Program-made: the position numbers and the translations under genes
Assembly: GCA_019096195.1 (NCBI GenBank)
Contig: JAGTXK010000219.1
Location: 1,240,001 to 1,304,000 of the forward strand
Length of the DNA: 64,000 bases
Direction: 5' to 3'
Source: Boletus sp. NGJ
Taxonomy: Eukaryota; Basidiomycota; Agaricomycetes; Boletales; Boletaceae
The notes under the pieces: model-generated
Told to the model about the DNA's origin: nothing
Database searches by the model: none
The model's input: only the letters and a program-made list of their open reading frames with translations
Part shown: positions 47,195-58,267 of the stretch, one piece after another
How the letters are laid out: each line of letters starts with the position of its first letter
Position numbering within the stretch: the stretch's first letter is position 1

Positions 47195-47661
47195 TCAATC
47201 TTGGTCTGTCTGATCCCTTGGTCGGTACTTGATGCCCCGACTCTCAAGTTCGGCTTCGACATCATCTGGAACACGTCCCTTGACTCGCACGGCGTACATG
47301 CCTCGCACGTACTTGGCTGGATGAAAGAAATCAGTCACGACCGAACAAGGCCGAGGGGTGCATCCTGACGTACATGTTCTCTGCCAGCGTGCCACCCAAC
47401 TAGATTCGGGGTCAATGGCAGCTATGATACCATCAAAGTATGTTGTAGTGCAGACTGCGATGCGGTCGGGAGACCCTTTCATCTAGTCAAAGGGACAGTT
47501 ACGTGGACGTCATAAGGGGTATTTGCATCAATACGCACTTGCATGATCTCCTCGCAATTTGGGCAACCATTCTTTCTGAAGTCCATGGGGTGCTGTATTA
47601 TTGAACAGAGCAGGCAGGCTCTGAGCTGCTTTGATTTTGCCTGTGAAGGGATTGCGGCCAT
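47195..47661 (-). CDS. SPT4: Transcription elongation factor SPT4
   Basis: Small zinc-finger protein that pairs with SPT5 (DSIF) on RNA polymerase II. The start at 47661 gives MAAIPSQAKSKQLRACLLC. The zinc finger has two CxxC pairs: CLLC then CPNC (DFRKNGCPNCEEIMQ). The first intron (GTGCGT donor) joins EEIMQ to MKGSPDRIAVCTTTYFDG. The second (GTACGT donor) joins VARWQRT to KYVRGMYAVRVKGRVPDD. It ends VEAELESRGIKYRPRDQTDQ and one more Asp, stop at 47195. About 115 residues, the family's usual size. Head to head with the BIG1/VOA1-like gene. Confidence 0.95.
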
Positions 47662-47772
47662 GGCGTTGACGTTTGTCAAGAACGAGTGTCGCAGCGCAAG
47701 CAATACTTTGCACTTACATAAGCTACGGGCAGTCGGTAACAGCTCACAATCGTCGCCAACTCCACCACTACG
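47662..47772. promoter_or_regulatory. Compact bidirectional promoter, SPT4 / BIG1-like
   Basis: Just 111 bases lie between the two start codons, the shortest shared promoter in the window. No TATA box; both leaders must be very short or overlap. Confidence 0.6.
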
Positions 47773-48782
47773 ATGGCCGCGCGTGTTGCTCTATTGGTTT
47801 TGCTCCCATTCTCTAGTGTTTTCGCATTCTCGAACACCGTGCCGTTTGTCGCTTGGTCTTCTCATAGGTACTCTTGTCACGACGTGTTCTCATTCAAAAA
47901 GTCTAAGCTCTGCCCTATTCTAGTTCGGATGTGCTCAGTAATCTTGCTCCTGGCGCACGTCCCAACCACGGTGCATTACTAGAAGATATCGTCTCGGTCG
48001 GAGACCTTTGTTCGTATGACGCTGTTGTGGTGGTAGACCACCCGGGAGTAGGTCGTCAGCCTGGACATGTTGTACATCCGGAATAACGAACTCGAGTAGG
48101 TACATAGCTCCGACCTACGGACCCTTCAGCCTTCGTGTCGACTTGCAACTCTGATCAAAGATGCGCCAAGTTCGCGCCAGCTGCCTCATGTCGAGCGAAG
48201 TCTGGGGTCTTCTCCAGAGGCAGCTGCCCTCTTCGCCAACCGGTGTGGTTCGATCACCATCGACGTTACCCCGGGCTCAGGCGAGTGGAGCCTAGAGGCG
48301 GACAAAAAGCACGTTTTATCAATCTCCATGCCTCCGATCGAAGGGTCCCCAAGGTACAGGAAAACCGTGATGGCCGAGCATGGTTCGTCTTCGTCAGGGT
48401 ACTACTCACCCACCATCTCTAACTTGTTCGTACAGAACAACTTCTTTCGAAGGAGCTCGACAGACTCGCTGCACTTGCTTCGAATCACCTCATCATCTAT
48501 GCCGGCTCACATATCCCGTTGGAACGCCGTGAGCTTCCCCCGTTCGACTCGCCACCCGAGGCAGCGGTACCGTCTAGCCCAACTGCTTTTGCGTTGCCTC
48601 AAGGGGGCATCCTTCATAATTACCAACTCCTCACGCCAGCCCTCATCACGTCGCTCCTTGTCGCATTTTTCATCCTAGTGCCAATCGTCATGATTGGCAT
48701 TAATGCGCTTGCCAGCATACAATCAACTCTACGATCTGAGGCGCCAATGGACTATAGTGCGCAAGAGAGGAAGACGCAGTAG
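47773..48782 (+). CDS. BIG1: BIG1/VOA1-like ER membrane protein
   Basis: Starts MAARVALLVLLPFSSVFAF, a clear signal peptide, followed by SNTVPFVAWSSHR. The luminal part continues over short introns (LLEDIVSVGDLCSYDAVVVV; ITIDVTPGSGEWSLEADKKH). The C-terminal single membrane span is LLTPALITSLLVAFFILVPI then VMIGINALASIQSTL, followed by a short cytosolic tail (MDYSAQERKTQ, stop at 48782). This layout (signal peptide, luminal domain, C-terminal span preceding a short tail) is that of the Big1/Voa1/Ac45 group, linked to V-ATPase assembly and to cell-wall beta-1,6-glucan in yeast. I cannot separate BIG1 from VOA1 by eye. Exon limits near 47.85-48.15 kb are uncertain. Confidence 0.78.
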
Positions 48783-48994
48783 TAGTAGTCCAAGAATGGT
48801 GATTATGTTAGCTTTGAGTAGCAACTACGTTGGCGTGGGTGACACATAAGGAAAGATAAGAGATGCAATGATATGACAGGTAAGGATACAACGGTGATGC
48901 GGGATAAGACCGGCGTGCGAGTAAGCAATATTGAACGAGCGGCGTCTAAGAAAAGAAGGCGAAGGAATTCGGAAAGCCAAGAATCACTCAGCTG

Positions 48995-51900
48995 CTAGTC
49001 ACTTTGCTGCCTCAAAGCATCTTGCATCGATTCAAGGGCAGATAGATGCAGTGGAAGGATGGGGTATTCAAAAGTTCCCTGTAAACTTGCAAGAACAGCA
49101 AGTTCGTAATAGTTTCGCGTGATTTCCTGGTAGGTGACATCATCTGGGACAAGGAGCGATGACCCTGGAGATTTACAGCTATGAAGGAAGTGGATATGAA
49201 GGGTTGAGCATGAAGAACCTGCGCACTTGAGGGGAACATAAAGGAGGATGGTCGAGCGAACGGGAAGGATGGGACAGGCTGCTTCGGTGGAGGCGGCGCC
49301 TTCGTCGTCGGGGACGAAGGAGAAGTCAGCCCAAGGATAGGCTGGCGGAGAGGACAAGGGGATGCGAATGGCAGGGTAGACGGCATAGGTTGTAGCCGTG
49401 GTCACATCCACGTACAGCGACTTGGATGAATCTTTGCCTGCGGTGCGTCGTGAAGGTGATTGTTGTCCGGTACTAGCTTGGCATAGATGCGTGAGTGACC
49501 AAGAGATGCTTTGATCAACGGATAGGATAGTGACGTGGAAAGGAGTAAGATCGCGGCAAAGAGACGATACTGCAGACAAGTGCTGAATCCATGCTAACGA
49601 ACGGGTCAAGAATTATCTTGGGATGTTAACGAAAAACGTACCGTCGAGCTCTGCGGGAGAAATGAGTCCCAGTTTAGAGATCACTACCCGCCATTCAATA
49701 TTGGTTCTTTGAGCAGCTCGTTGTGCGAAGTTCCAGACCTGCATGACGGCCGACGTTTCAACCTCATCCTGAGTTAACCAACTCCCGAGGTCATAAGACT
49801 CGCCACGCTGGTCGACACATGCTGCCAAGAGCCATTTTCCACACGCCGAGACTCTATAGCCAACATGAAGAAAGGTGTGGCGGTCCAGCACGTCCAATGT
49901 GCGCGCAGGACCCAAACTAAAATGTACAACAGGCTTGAGCGGTCGTGCAAGCGTAAATGCTGGCTCCCGAAAGAACCCACGAGTTTCTTTGCCGACGGGG
50001 AAGATTATTCGTGACATAGTACGGTCGACCGACTGGGGAACGCGACAATACACGGAAAAACAAAGCCTTTCGAAATCAGTGGTTCCAAGGTCGTGCGAAG
50101 TGATGTGATGTTCAGGTATAAGTTGCAGGGTGATTGGATAATCAGAACGGACTTTCTGCAGTTTCTTCATCGCCGAAGATATTTGTCGGAGTAGAGGCGA
50201 TGCAAGCGTCAGTGCCGAGTCTGGAATTGCGATGTAGATAACAAGCCCAGCCAGTTCAGGAGGCAAGCCTGTAGCGAATGAAGCTAGTGTACGACGGTCG
50301 ATAGAATGTCAAGAACTAAATGAGTATTGCGTACCTAGGTATTTGCGAAGGGAATCCAGTCGCAAAGCAAAAATACCGTCCACCACACAAAGAGAATGGC
50401 TTCCAGGGATGTGTGTACCCAGTTGGCGTGCCTAGGAGCAGGTTTAACAGCGGTTCAAAAAGGTCAATGGGAGACGGACGCTGTATGTTGTAGACAGCTT
50501 CTTCAACCAGGCTTCTGCCAACAGTCGCTTGTCATGGCCATTATCCTCAAAAAAGAGAAAGGCCGTTAGATCTTTCTTGCCCGCCCGCGGTGTCAGCCCA
50601 AGTTTCTCCCAGAAGCGTACGGATGCAGGTGCTACTTGGACAATAGAGTCACCCTTACCAACTGAGATCATCGGTGTATCCATACGCTGAAGTAGTGCTC
50701 GGTCTGAGAGTGCTCCAAGTTCTTGAGCAAGAAGAGGTCAATAAGCTGATTCTGATAACAAATCAAGGTGTTTACCATGATTCAAGAAGGCCTGTAACTC
50801 AACTGGACCTTCAAGCACAGGAAGACTACGGATAATCTGAGCCAAGGTTGACACATCAGCGGGCCAGACATCCGGTTGCCGGCGTGATAAACAATGGGTG
50901 TTGTTGGCTCGCCATGCATCAGCAAATATACTGTTCTCAACGACCTCCTTAGCAATCATGCTTCCTGCGGCTTCGAGAGACTTCGACTTCTCTGACGTGG
51001 TGCCGAGCGCGGCCGCAGGCGACACAGGAGTGGGGACAGATGTTGGAACAGGTACCGGGATTGTCATAGGTTCTACCGCTGCGCTAGGCGGCCGCAAGGG
51101 TCTACTAAGGGGAAGCAGATACGGATGAGAAAATTGCATGTGCAGTAATGTCGGCCCGAGCGGCAGATATGCGGGAGGTGGTGTGGTGGTTCGAGAAGGG
51201 ATAGCAGGTTCAGTGCCGTCGATATCTTCGTCGTCCGATGCTATATCAGAGGCATCGTCAGCGTCGTCTGACATGGAATACTCCAGGTCCAGGTTATGTT
51301 GTAACCAGCTAGGGCGCCATCTCGATCTACGGGACCCTTGTTCGAAGCTCTTTCGCTTGACTCCAATTAGCTTCCTTACAAGGCCGATGCGGGGGTCAGT
51401 CGCGGCGTTGTATCGATATTTCCAATAATTGCTATGACTGGGTGGCGAGAGGCGAGGTATCGGTTGAGTTCGGTCCTCTTCATCTGGCGGACTGGGGAGG
51501 GCAAATTTGCCCATGTGGTATTTGGAATCAGATAGCTTGTGGTTCTGGGCGAAGGGGATTGGATCAAAGAAGTTGGATAGAATTGCAGTCCCTTTTTTGT
51601 GCTCAAGATATAAGTTTACTTGAGGTGTTGTCAGTTCTGAATTCGGAGTAGGTCCTGGAGACAGTAATGCTATGTCTGCGCCAGCTGGTACGAAATCTTG
51701 CATGTGATATAATTCAGAAAACCGAGGTGTGAAGGGATCCGTAGTTCCACTGGCAGTGAACGGGGACTGTTGTTGGCCTGGAGTGAAAGCTGTAGTCACC
51801 GAAAAAGCCCCATCTCCAAGGATTGATGGCGAGAATCCTATTGGCGCAGATCCTGCGAGTGGAAGGCCAGAAGACTCCTCAAGTGAAGTTGCGATGGGCC

Positions 51901-54072
51901 GAGTAGCTCGCGCAGCTCCGGACGGTCGATCAAAGAAGTCGAAGTCGTCTTCGGTGAAGATAAATCCGTCCTCAAAATCCATGTTCGCATGCACTGTGCT
52001 CGTGGTCCCGCCACCACTTCCAGCTCCCATATCGTCAACATTCATTTCGAAGCCCATATCGTATGCTTCGCCAAGGTTCATAAAATCATCGGGAGGCCGT
52101 GTCCAAGTGGCATCAATAGATCCAAATGGATCAAAAGGTGGATCAAGGGGCGGTGAAGCAGATTCTGTCTGCGACGCTAAGGAAGGGGGTCCAGGGGCGG
52201 CGGCGGATTCTACGCTGGAGGTGGTAGGTTGTGCGGTTGCCTTTCCAAAGGCAGAAGGGGGGGAAGGGTAAGGTGGGGGAAGATTAGTATCTGACGTGAC
52301 GACTATTGATGCCTGGACAGGGTCTGTCACTATCTGGGTTTCACCTGTTACATGGCTTCCATTGGTTGGAGAAGGGGCCTCAGGAGAGTTACTAGTTATG
52401 GTGACGGAAGCTGAAGTTGGAACAGTAGTACTAGTAGAGGGTGTCGCCATAGTGCGGGGAGAAGCGGATGATCGGGCATTCTCACGTTCTCTTCGAATGC
52501 GTTCACGTTCCCTTTCTCGTTCTTTTGCGACGGATTCCACGTACAATCCTATTTCCGAGGCGACGCTTTCGACTTTCGATGACTTTGGAAGAGTCAGGCA
52601 ACGGAACGCGCGAACAGACTCCGATGTAGGCGATACGCAAGGGCGACGTGAGATAAGACGTCCACCGAGTATTGAGGGAGTAGGGTCAGCGAGGGTACCG
52701 GCTTCTCCGGAGGAAGACAAGACGAGCGCGACGGAAGGTGGCGGGGGTGGAGGCGGCGAAGGTTGAAGTTGAGGTGGTAAATCTGGTAGGTAAGGAAGAG
52801 GCCGCCGAGCATGAGCAGACTGGGAGGACGGCGTAAATGCAAGACAAAGTTGCAACGGCCAGATGATGGCTATCCCCTTATCTTCACCCTGCTTATTTTG
52901 CACAGCTATCCAGGCTATGACGTAGGTTGGACTCGTTCGTTTAGGAATACCTGAACGAAAAGTGCTCTGTTTCTCGGAATGCGATGTGGGGAAAGATAAT
53001 TTCCATTCACCCGCACCAAGACCAGTAAGTGATTGTTCAAATTGGGAGGTGATGCCCGAAGTAGGGCCATTGTATGTCGACAGGTAGAATGACGGAACTC
53101 CAAAGGGTAGAAGTGTTATTGGTGTGCCTGCAGCTAATGGGTGACCAGAATCGAGGGGAAGAAGGTCGGTTGGCCGGAAGTGTGGGTATACCTCTAATCT
53201 CGATGCACTGAGATGCACCTCGAGCTGGCAATGTACAAGTGGCCTGCGGCAGTCAGAGTCAGTTAGAGTCTCGAGGCATGACCTCACCTGAGCTTCGCGC
53301 CATCCAGCCAGTCGGTTGCCCATTCATTCGAGATGGGCGAAGATGTAAGTAAAAATCCATCCATCAACCGGTGAGCGGAACGTCCACCAATTACATCCTT
53401 GGAGACTTTGGTGATGTCGTCAATGAGGCGGCTCCGAAGAGCGTTTATGAAGCGCGAGTAAATTACACGGAGAGGCTTGCGCGGAAGGAGGTTGGCTGTG
53501 GAGAAATCATCTGGATCACTGATTGAGGAGGGTTTTGAGTCACGGCAGAGGTGACAGGGGGATGGCAAGGCTGCGCATTCGAATGAACAAGGATATAGAC
53601 CTTGGGGGTCAAAGAGTGAAATATCCGAAACTAGGAGTACTGTGAGTTACGGAACACGTGAGAGTACAGATAGCAGGAAAGCACCGTCGGAGGTATTTGG
53701 GGAACACTTACCGACGAGCCCATCCAACGACATTGCTCTCAGTGTGGAAAGAGAGGCATCGGAGTGATCATGCGACGTAAACGTGAAGGCATGGAGCGTG
53801 GAAGAGGCGCCGTCGATATGAGTATAGGGCAATATCGATTCCAGTAGAGTAAGGGAATCGTTCCGCGACAGTAGTTGTCTGCGGCCAAACTCGAGAAGGT
53901 CGTAGGGAGGGCCATCGGCTGTGGGCACGAAAGTGACATAAGCTACTCGAGAATGGGGCGGCAAGGATATGAGGGAGGAGAGCAGTTTGTCTGAGGGAGT
54001 CACCGGATGAGAGAAATGAGAGGGTGGTACGGATGGGTGCGCAGCAGCATGGCTATCGTGTTTCTGGGCCAT
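48995..54072 (-). CDS. MED13: Mediator kinase-module subunit MED13 (Srb9/Ssn2)
   Basis: Large subunit that links the CDK8 kinase module to core Mediator. Starts MAQKHDSHAAAHPSVPPSH at 54072. The N-terminal domain continues SRVAYVTFVPTADGPPYDLL and PRKPLRVIYSRFINALRSRL. A very long exon (about 50.75-53.2 kb) codes a mostly disordered middle, including an RERERERERIRRERE run, Ser/Thr/Pro tracts and acidic clusters (DFEDGFIFTEDDFDFFDRP). The FFDPIPFAQNHKLSDSKYHM and YWKYRYNAATDPRIG region looks conserved. The C-terminal PIWI-like part reads PPELAGLVIYIAIPDSALTL, FERLCFSVYCRVPQSVDRTM, FTLARPLKPVVHFSLG, VGYRVSACGKWLLAACVDQR and WRVVISKLGLISPAEL. It ends with the family's closing segment (YYELAVLASLQGTFEYPILP then LHLSALESMQDAL), stop at 48995. 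About 1,600 residues. Confidence 0.92.
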
Positions 54073-54409
54073 GCAGACAGATGTGAAGCAGGGAAAGCGA
54101 GATGGGACGTGTCAGTGACGGCGGGTAGTTCCACTACAGCGACGGATTGGCCAGAAGACGGTCGGGGCGATGTGCTGGGGCGGTCCGTCTGGGCTCGCTC
54201 TTAAATTCTTTCACGAATTCATCGTCGCCGACGTCGTCGCTGCCAGCCGTGGAAGGAGAATATTTATTTACTCGGATGAGTTCAGAAGGGGAGATAGCTA
54301 ATTACATAATATTAGCTAGGCGGGTGAGGAGGGGCGAGGCAACGATTTTGGGACGCTGTACAGCAGTGTTCACTCTGAGCCCGCCTTTGTGAATCCTCGT
54401 CAAAAAAAT
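54073..54409. promoter_or_regulatory. Bidirectional promoter region, MED13 / DUF2433 gene
   Basis: 337 bases between the divergent ATGs, with A/T-rich sequence around 54265-54320 (atatttatttactc, attacataatattagc). No other gene fits here. Confidence 0.55.
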
Positions 54410-56739
54410 ATGCAGCCCACATCCCGCCCCGCCTCGACTTCGACCCGTCCCGCAGCTTCTCCTCGTCCCAGAGCCCACCTACATCAGGTCAACTCACAGA
54501 CAAAAGTCCTCGACACCGTCCATGGCCGCATCCTCTGCATTGCGGACATCCGTGGTCGTCTGTCCGCCCTCAATGATCTCGCGCGCGAAGCCAACGCAAA
54601 AGCGGTCATCCACACTGGCGATTTCGGTTTCTTTGGTCAGTGATCCACATCTCCGTCTTCCATCCCAAATTCTTTTCCTCTAACGCGTCTCCCCCCAGAG
54701 AGCAGCAGTCTAGAGCGAATCAATGACCGCACCCTCCGCCACCTCACAATGTATTCTCCCCTCATTGCCACCGCTCAGCGCAACCATCTCCTATCCCCGG
54801 ACAACACCCCTGCCTCCATTCGTTCCACTGTCGACATCTCCCTCATAACAGAATTCCCTCTCCTCCTCTCAGGCCAAATCAAGCTACAGATCCCCGTGTT
54901 CACTGTTTGGGGTGCTTGCGAAGATGTTATCATTCTAGAAAAATTCCGCACCGGTACCTTTGCCATCGATAACTTGCACGTGTTAGACGAAGCCACGACG
55001 CGTTGCCTCGATGTAGGCGGTGTCAAATTGCGGCTTCTCGGGTTAGGGGGTGCTCTCGTGCCGCACAAAATGTTCGATAACGGCGACGGAAATGCCACCA
55101 TCGCCGGTGGTCAGGGCACCATGTGGACCACAGCTCTCCAGATCGGTGAGCTTGTTGACACCGCACAACGGGTATTCGATCCCTCAGAAACGCGTCTTCT
55201 GGTCACACATGCAAGCCCAGGCCGAGAGGGAATCATTGCCCAACTCGCTCTCGTCCTCAAGGCGGATCTCACCATTTCTGCGGGTCTCCACTTCCGATAT
55301 GCCAGCTCCTACAATGAGTTTAGCGTGCAAGGCGATTTCGAGGGTTTCCGCCACAAGCTGCTTGTAGGCAAAGAAGGTTTCGACAAAGTTTGGGACAGCG
55401 TAAAAACTCAAGTTGACACTGTCATCGATGAGCACCAGCGAATCCTCCTCGATAAGGCTTTGTCCGTCATTGAACGCATTCCTCAGCCCCAAGGGCAAAC
55501 CGGTGCGCCACCGACAGCTACCGGTGAGGAACCTGCCTGGAAGAACTGTTGGAACTGGAATTTGTGTGACGCTGCCTTCGGATCTCTTGCCCTGGACATA
55601 AAGGAAGGCAGGATCAGTGCGGAGCTCAGGAGCCAAGGTAAGTCATCCAATCGAACAAACAACTCGCGCCAACAGCCTGCAGGATTTAATTATGCATACC
55701 GTCGCACGGCTACTCCAGGCAACGTCGTACACACTCCTAACTCAACGAGTTCTTCGTTGCCGAACGCTGTCGCGAACCCGCCAACGAAGGGTTCAACGCC
55801 AGTGCCTACGGAGAAGTCTGCCTCGCCTATGCCAAAGGAAGTCAAGTCGCCACTCGCTGCAACGTCTCCAATTATCTCGGCTACACCCGAAGGAGGGTGC
55901 TTCAAGCCTTCCTCAAACCAAGACAAACGGCACACCGACGGGACCTCCCTCTGATAAAGCTGAGAAGGACAAGCAGAAGAAGAGGGAGAAGAAGGAGAAG
56001 AAGGAACGTTCGGAACGGGAGACGAAGGATAAGGATTCTGCAGAGGAGAGGGCTGAGGCTAGTGTGTCTCCCGTCGATCCACCTGCAACTCAACCAAAGT
56101 CGGGCAAAGAAACCCCAGTTTCTGATGAGGTTGTCAAGGCATCCACACCTGATGTCCTGGAGGCTGGTCTCAAGTCACCAACAACTGATAGTGCTGGGAC
56201 ACGTACTCCAACATCAAGACGGAGCTACAAGCAATCATGGACTCTGTTCGTTCGCCTCCAAGCACCCGCCCACGAGGCGGAGGTGCGCGACTTTTTCGGT
56301 GGAGATCACTCAGGCGTACGTGAAACATCTATCGCTGATGGTCTATCGCTGACAACAGGTTGCAGATCGTTCGTGTGTCATACCCAAACACTCAACAAGG
56401 ACGGAGTCAGAAAATAGCCTATGTCGAATTTGGAGATGAGGAGTCTATGAAGGTTGGCCTTGAGAAAAATAACGAGGTAATGCGCCGATCGTCGTCACTA
56501 ATTCCAGAGCTTTGATATTTCCCTTGTAGAAAATCAATGAGTCCCCGGTCGAAGTCAAAATCGCGACAGACAAGGAAGACCGAGGTGGTCCACGGGGTGG
56601 CCCCAGAGGTCGCGGTGCTCGTGGAGGCTTCGTCGCGCGAGGGTTTGCAGCTGCTGGTCTCACTGGCAAGGGACGAGGAACTAACGGTGAAGCCCGTGGT
56701 CCCGGAGAAAATGGCAAGACTGGGGACGCAACTGCATGA
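54410..56739 (+). CDS. DUF2433 phosphoesterase-like protein with RRM-like and RGG tail
   Basis: Starts [20 protein letters not shown] at 54410. The first half is a calcineurin-phosphoesterase-like fold (DUF2433 type): [78 protein letters not shown] and [12 protein letters not shown]. Compared with active phosphoesterases, DxH is DIR and GNHE is GACE, so metal binding is probably lost. A disordered Ser/Pro then Lys/Glu linker ([18 protein letters not shown]) follows. The tail has an RRM-like unit ([20 protein letters not shown], then VSYPNTQQ, then [16 protein letters not shown]) and a Gly/Arg end ([16 protein letters not shown]). It ends [11 protein letters not shown], stop at 56739. RNA binding is inferred from the tail; the in vivo role is unknown. 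Confidence 0.82.
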
Positions 56740-57460
56740 AACGGATCACTTGTCGAAGCGGGGAATTATGGGCACAACTACACTTGATCCTTCACGCCTT
56801 TTCATGACCTTTTATCACTTCCATATTGCTGCTCCCTTCGGGCTCTCTCCGTCTTCTTATGTTTCAGCTCTTCAAATTGCGGATAAGTCAATTTACTTTC
56901 GTTTTATGATGTTCGCCTCGCCGGGATACTGTCTGGTCCAGCCCAGATAATGCATGTGCATTCCTATGGATTCAACCAGCTGGGCTACCATTTAGTCTCC
57001 TGCGCGTAGACGGTATAATCAAGGACCCTCAGTTAATCACTATTGCAAAGCCTTGATATGCTCCACAAGCAGGATTATCAGTGGGACATGAATAACATAT
57101 ACTTTACATACAAGGTGTTGGCAGCGTAAAACCGGACGTTGTAGAGAGCGCGAGTCGCGAGTAGTTCGCTTACGGTGGCCAGTGCTCAAAGATGAATTGA
57201 AGAAAACAGCATGCCCATCTATCTGTACCAGGAGAATGACAGTTGTTCCTGGACCCGGAGGGGACAGGTTTGCGATCCAAGAATGCGTGGGAAGTGCCAA
57301 AAGTCGACGCCCGTGGGAAGTCTTGGCTTGACTTAACGGGAACCTAACCTTAACCTCAGTGTTGGGGCTCGTGTCGCCCAGGGCAGAGGGCTGGCGGTCA
57401 TCACAATACTCCATCATCTGAACACTCCATTATCTACAACAACAGTACTACGATTTTATC
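56740..57460. other. Intergenic, 3' region and upstream of the single-exon ORF
   Basis: 721 bases. A minus-strand ORF of 125 codons (57040-57417) shows no recognisable motif. Nothing else is supported. Confidence 0.45.
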
Positions 57461-58156
57461 ATGTCGAGCTTGGTCGTAAACGAATCGGACGTGCAGGTCG
57501 TTTTGGCCGTTTCAGAGGACGTTGAGTGTGATGTGGACGTAGCGAACGGCGTTGTCAGTTCGCGCAGACTTGGCGATGCGTTCGACTTTGTGGGTGTTCG
57601 TCACATGCCGCTCCCGACAGTGCGTTTGTGGCCAGCGGGTCCTTGTGTACTCGTTCAGTTTCAGTCGCTGACGCAACTGGTTCATTCCTTTCCGTACCTC
57701 ACTGTCGCTGCATTGGAGAGTGTCGCTTCGATTCATCATGTTCCTTTTAGTCGACGCTGGCCTAAGAATCGGCTCATGGAAGAACTGCGCCGTCATGAAT
57801 GTAATGCACCTTGCGAGTCTGATCTCGTGTTCGTCTTCGAGCAACATCGCAAAAGTAGAAGGGTCAGTCGACGCAGGCACGCGAACGAGAATGATGCACG
57901 CATTGTGCATGAATTTGTGCAGTCCCAAGAATGCACGATGTGGTCGCGCGATGGGATTCATTATGTCTCGTCACATCTTCTTAAAACACAATATCGGATA
58001 GCGCCTGATGATGATGGGCTGTCGTCTCTTCTCGTAGACGTACCGTTACCTTTCATACTGTCGATGTATACGCTGACATCCCAGGACACCGATTTTTTAA
58101 TGAGTGCTCATTCGGTTGCATGCGCGAGTACAGTAGACTTTCTCATAACGTATTGA
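57461..58156 (+). CDS. Single-exon unknown with SAP-like/HxC-x3-C segment, resembling Helitron-linked ORFs
   Basis: Intronless ORF of 231 codons starting MSSLVVNESDVQVVLAVSED. The middle part, a helical stretch then WPKNRLMEELRRHECNAPC, looks like a SAP-type helix pair followed by H-x-C-x3-C. I associate such segments with the N-terminal ORFs of Agaricomycete Helitron-type elements, from memory and without a search. A basic patch follows (RKSRRVSRRRH), then IVHEFVQSQECTMWSRDG. The last nine codons and the stop (TVDFLITY, stop at 58154-58156) are read from a TA-flanked MITE, so the original protein was probably longer or ended differently. No Rep or helicase domain lies nearby. It may be an orphan fragment of a DNA transposon or a domesticated gene. 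Being intronless sets it apart from the intron-rich neighbours. Confidence 0.5.
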   Translation: MSSLVVNESDVQVVLAVSEDVECDVDVANGVVSSRRLGDAFDFVGVRHMPLPTVRLWPAGPCVLVQFQSLTQLVHSFPYLTVAALESVASIHHVPFSRRWPKNRLMEELRRHECNAPCESDLVFVFEQHRKSRRVSRRRHANENDARIVHEFVQSQECTMWSRDGIHYVSSHLLKTQYRIAPDDDGLSSLLVDVPLPFILSMYTLTSQDTDFLMSAHSVACASTVDFLITY

Positions 58157-58265
58157 AAAATTCTCATAATGTATACTAGTGTTTGGTAGTTGTTTTTTCC
58201 CGGAGTGTAGGAAATGCTAATATACATTATGAGAATTTTTCGATACATTATGAGAAAGTCTACTG
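58131..58265. mobile_element. 135-base MITE with near-perfect terminal inverted repeats and TA target duplication
   Basis: Left arm from 58131 starts CAGTAGACTTTCTCATAA. The right arm, read on the minus strand from 58265, starts with the same 18 bases. The arms match over about 45 bases with two differences, weaken over a further dozen, and leave a loop of roughly 27 bases. TA flanks both ends (58129-58130 and 58266-58267), as expected for Tc1/mariner/pogo-class insertion. A TCTCATAAtGTAT unit is repeated inside each arm. It has no coding capacity of its own. Confidence 0.8.
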
Positions 58266-58267
58266 TA

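Noticed and set aside
51729-52766. Plus-strand ORFs of 156-180 codons opposite MED13
   Set aside because: They are antisense shadows of the Ser/Pro-rich middle of MED13.
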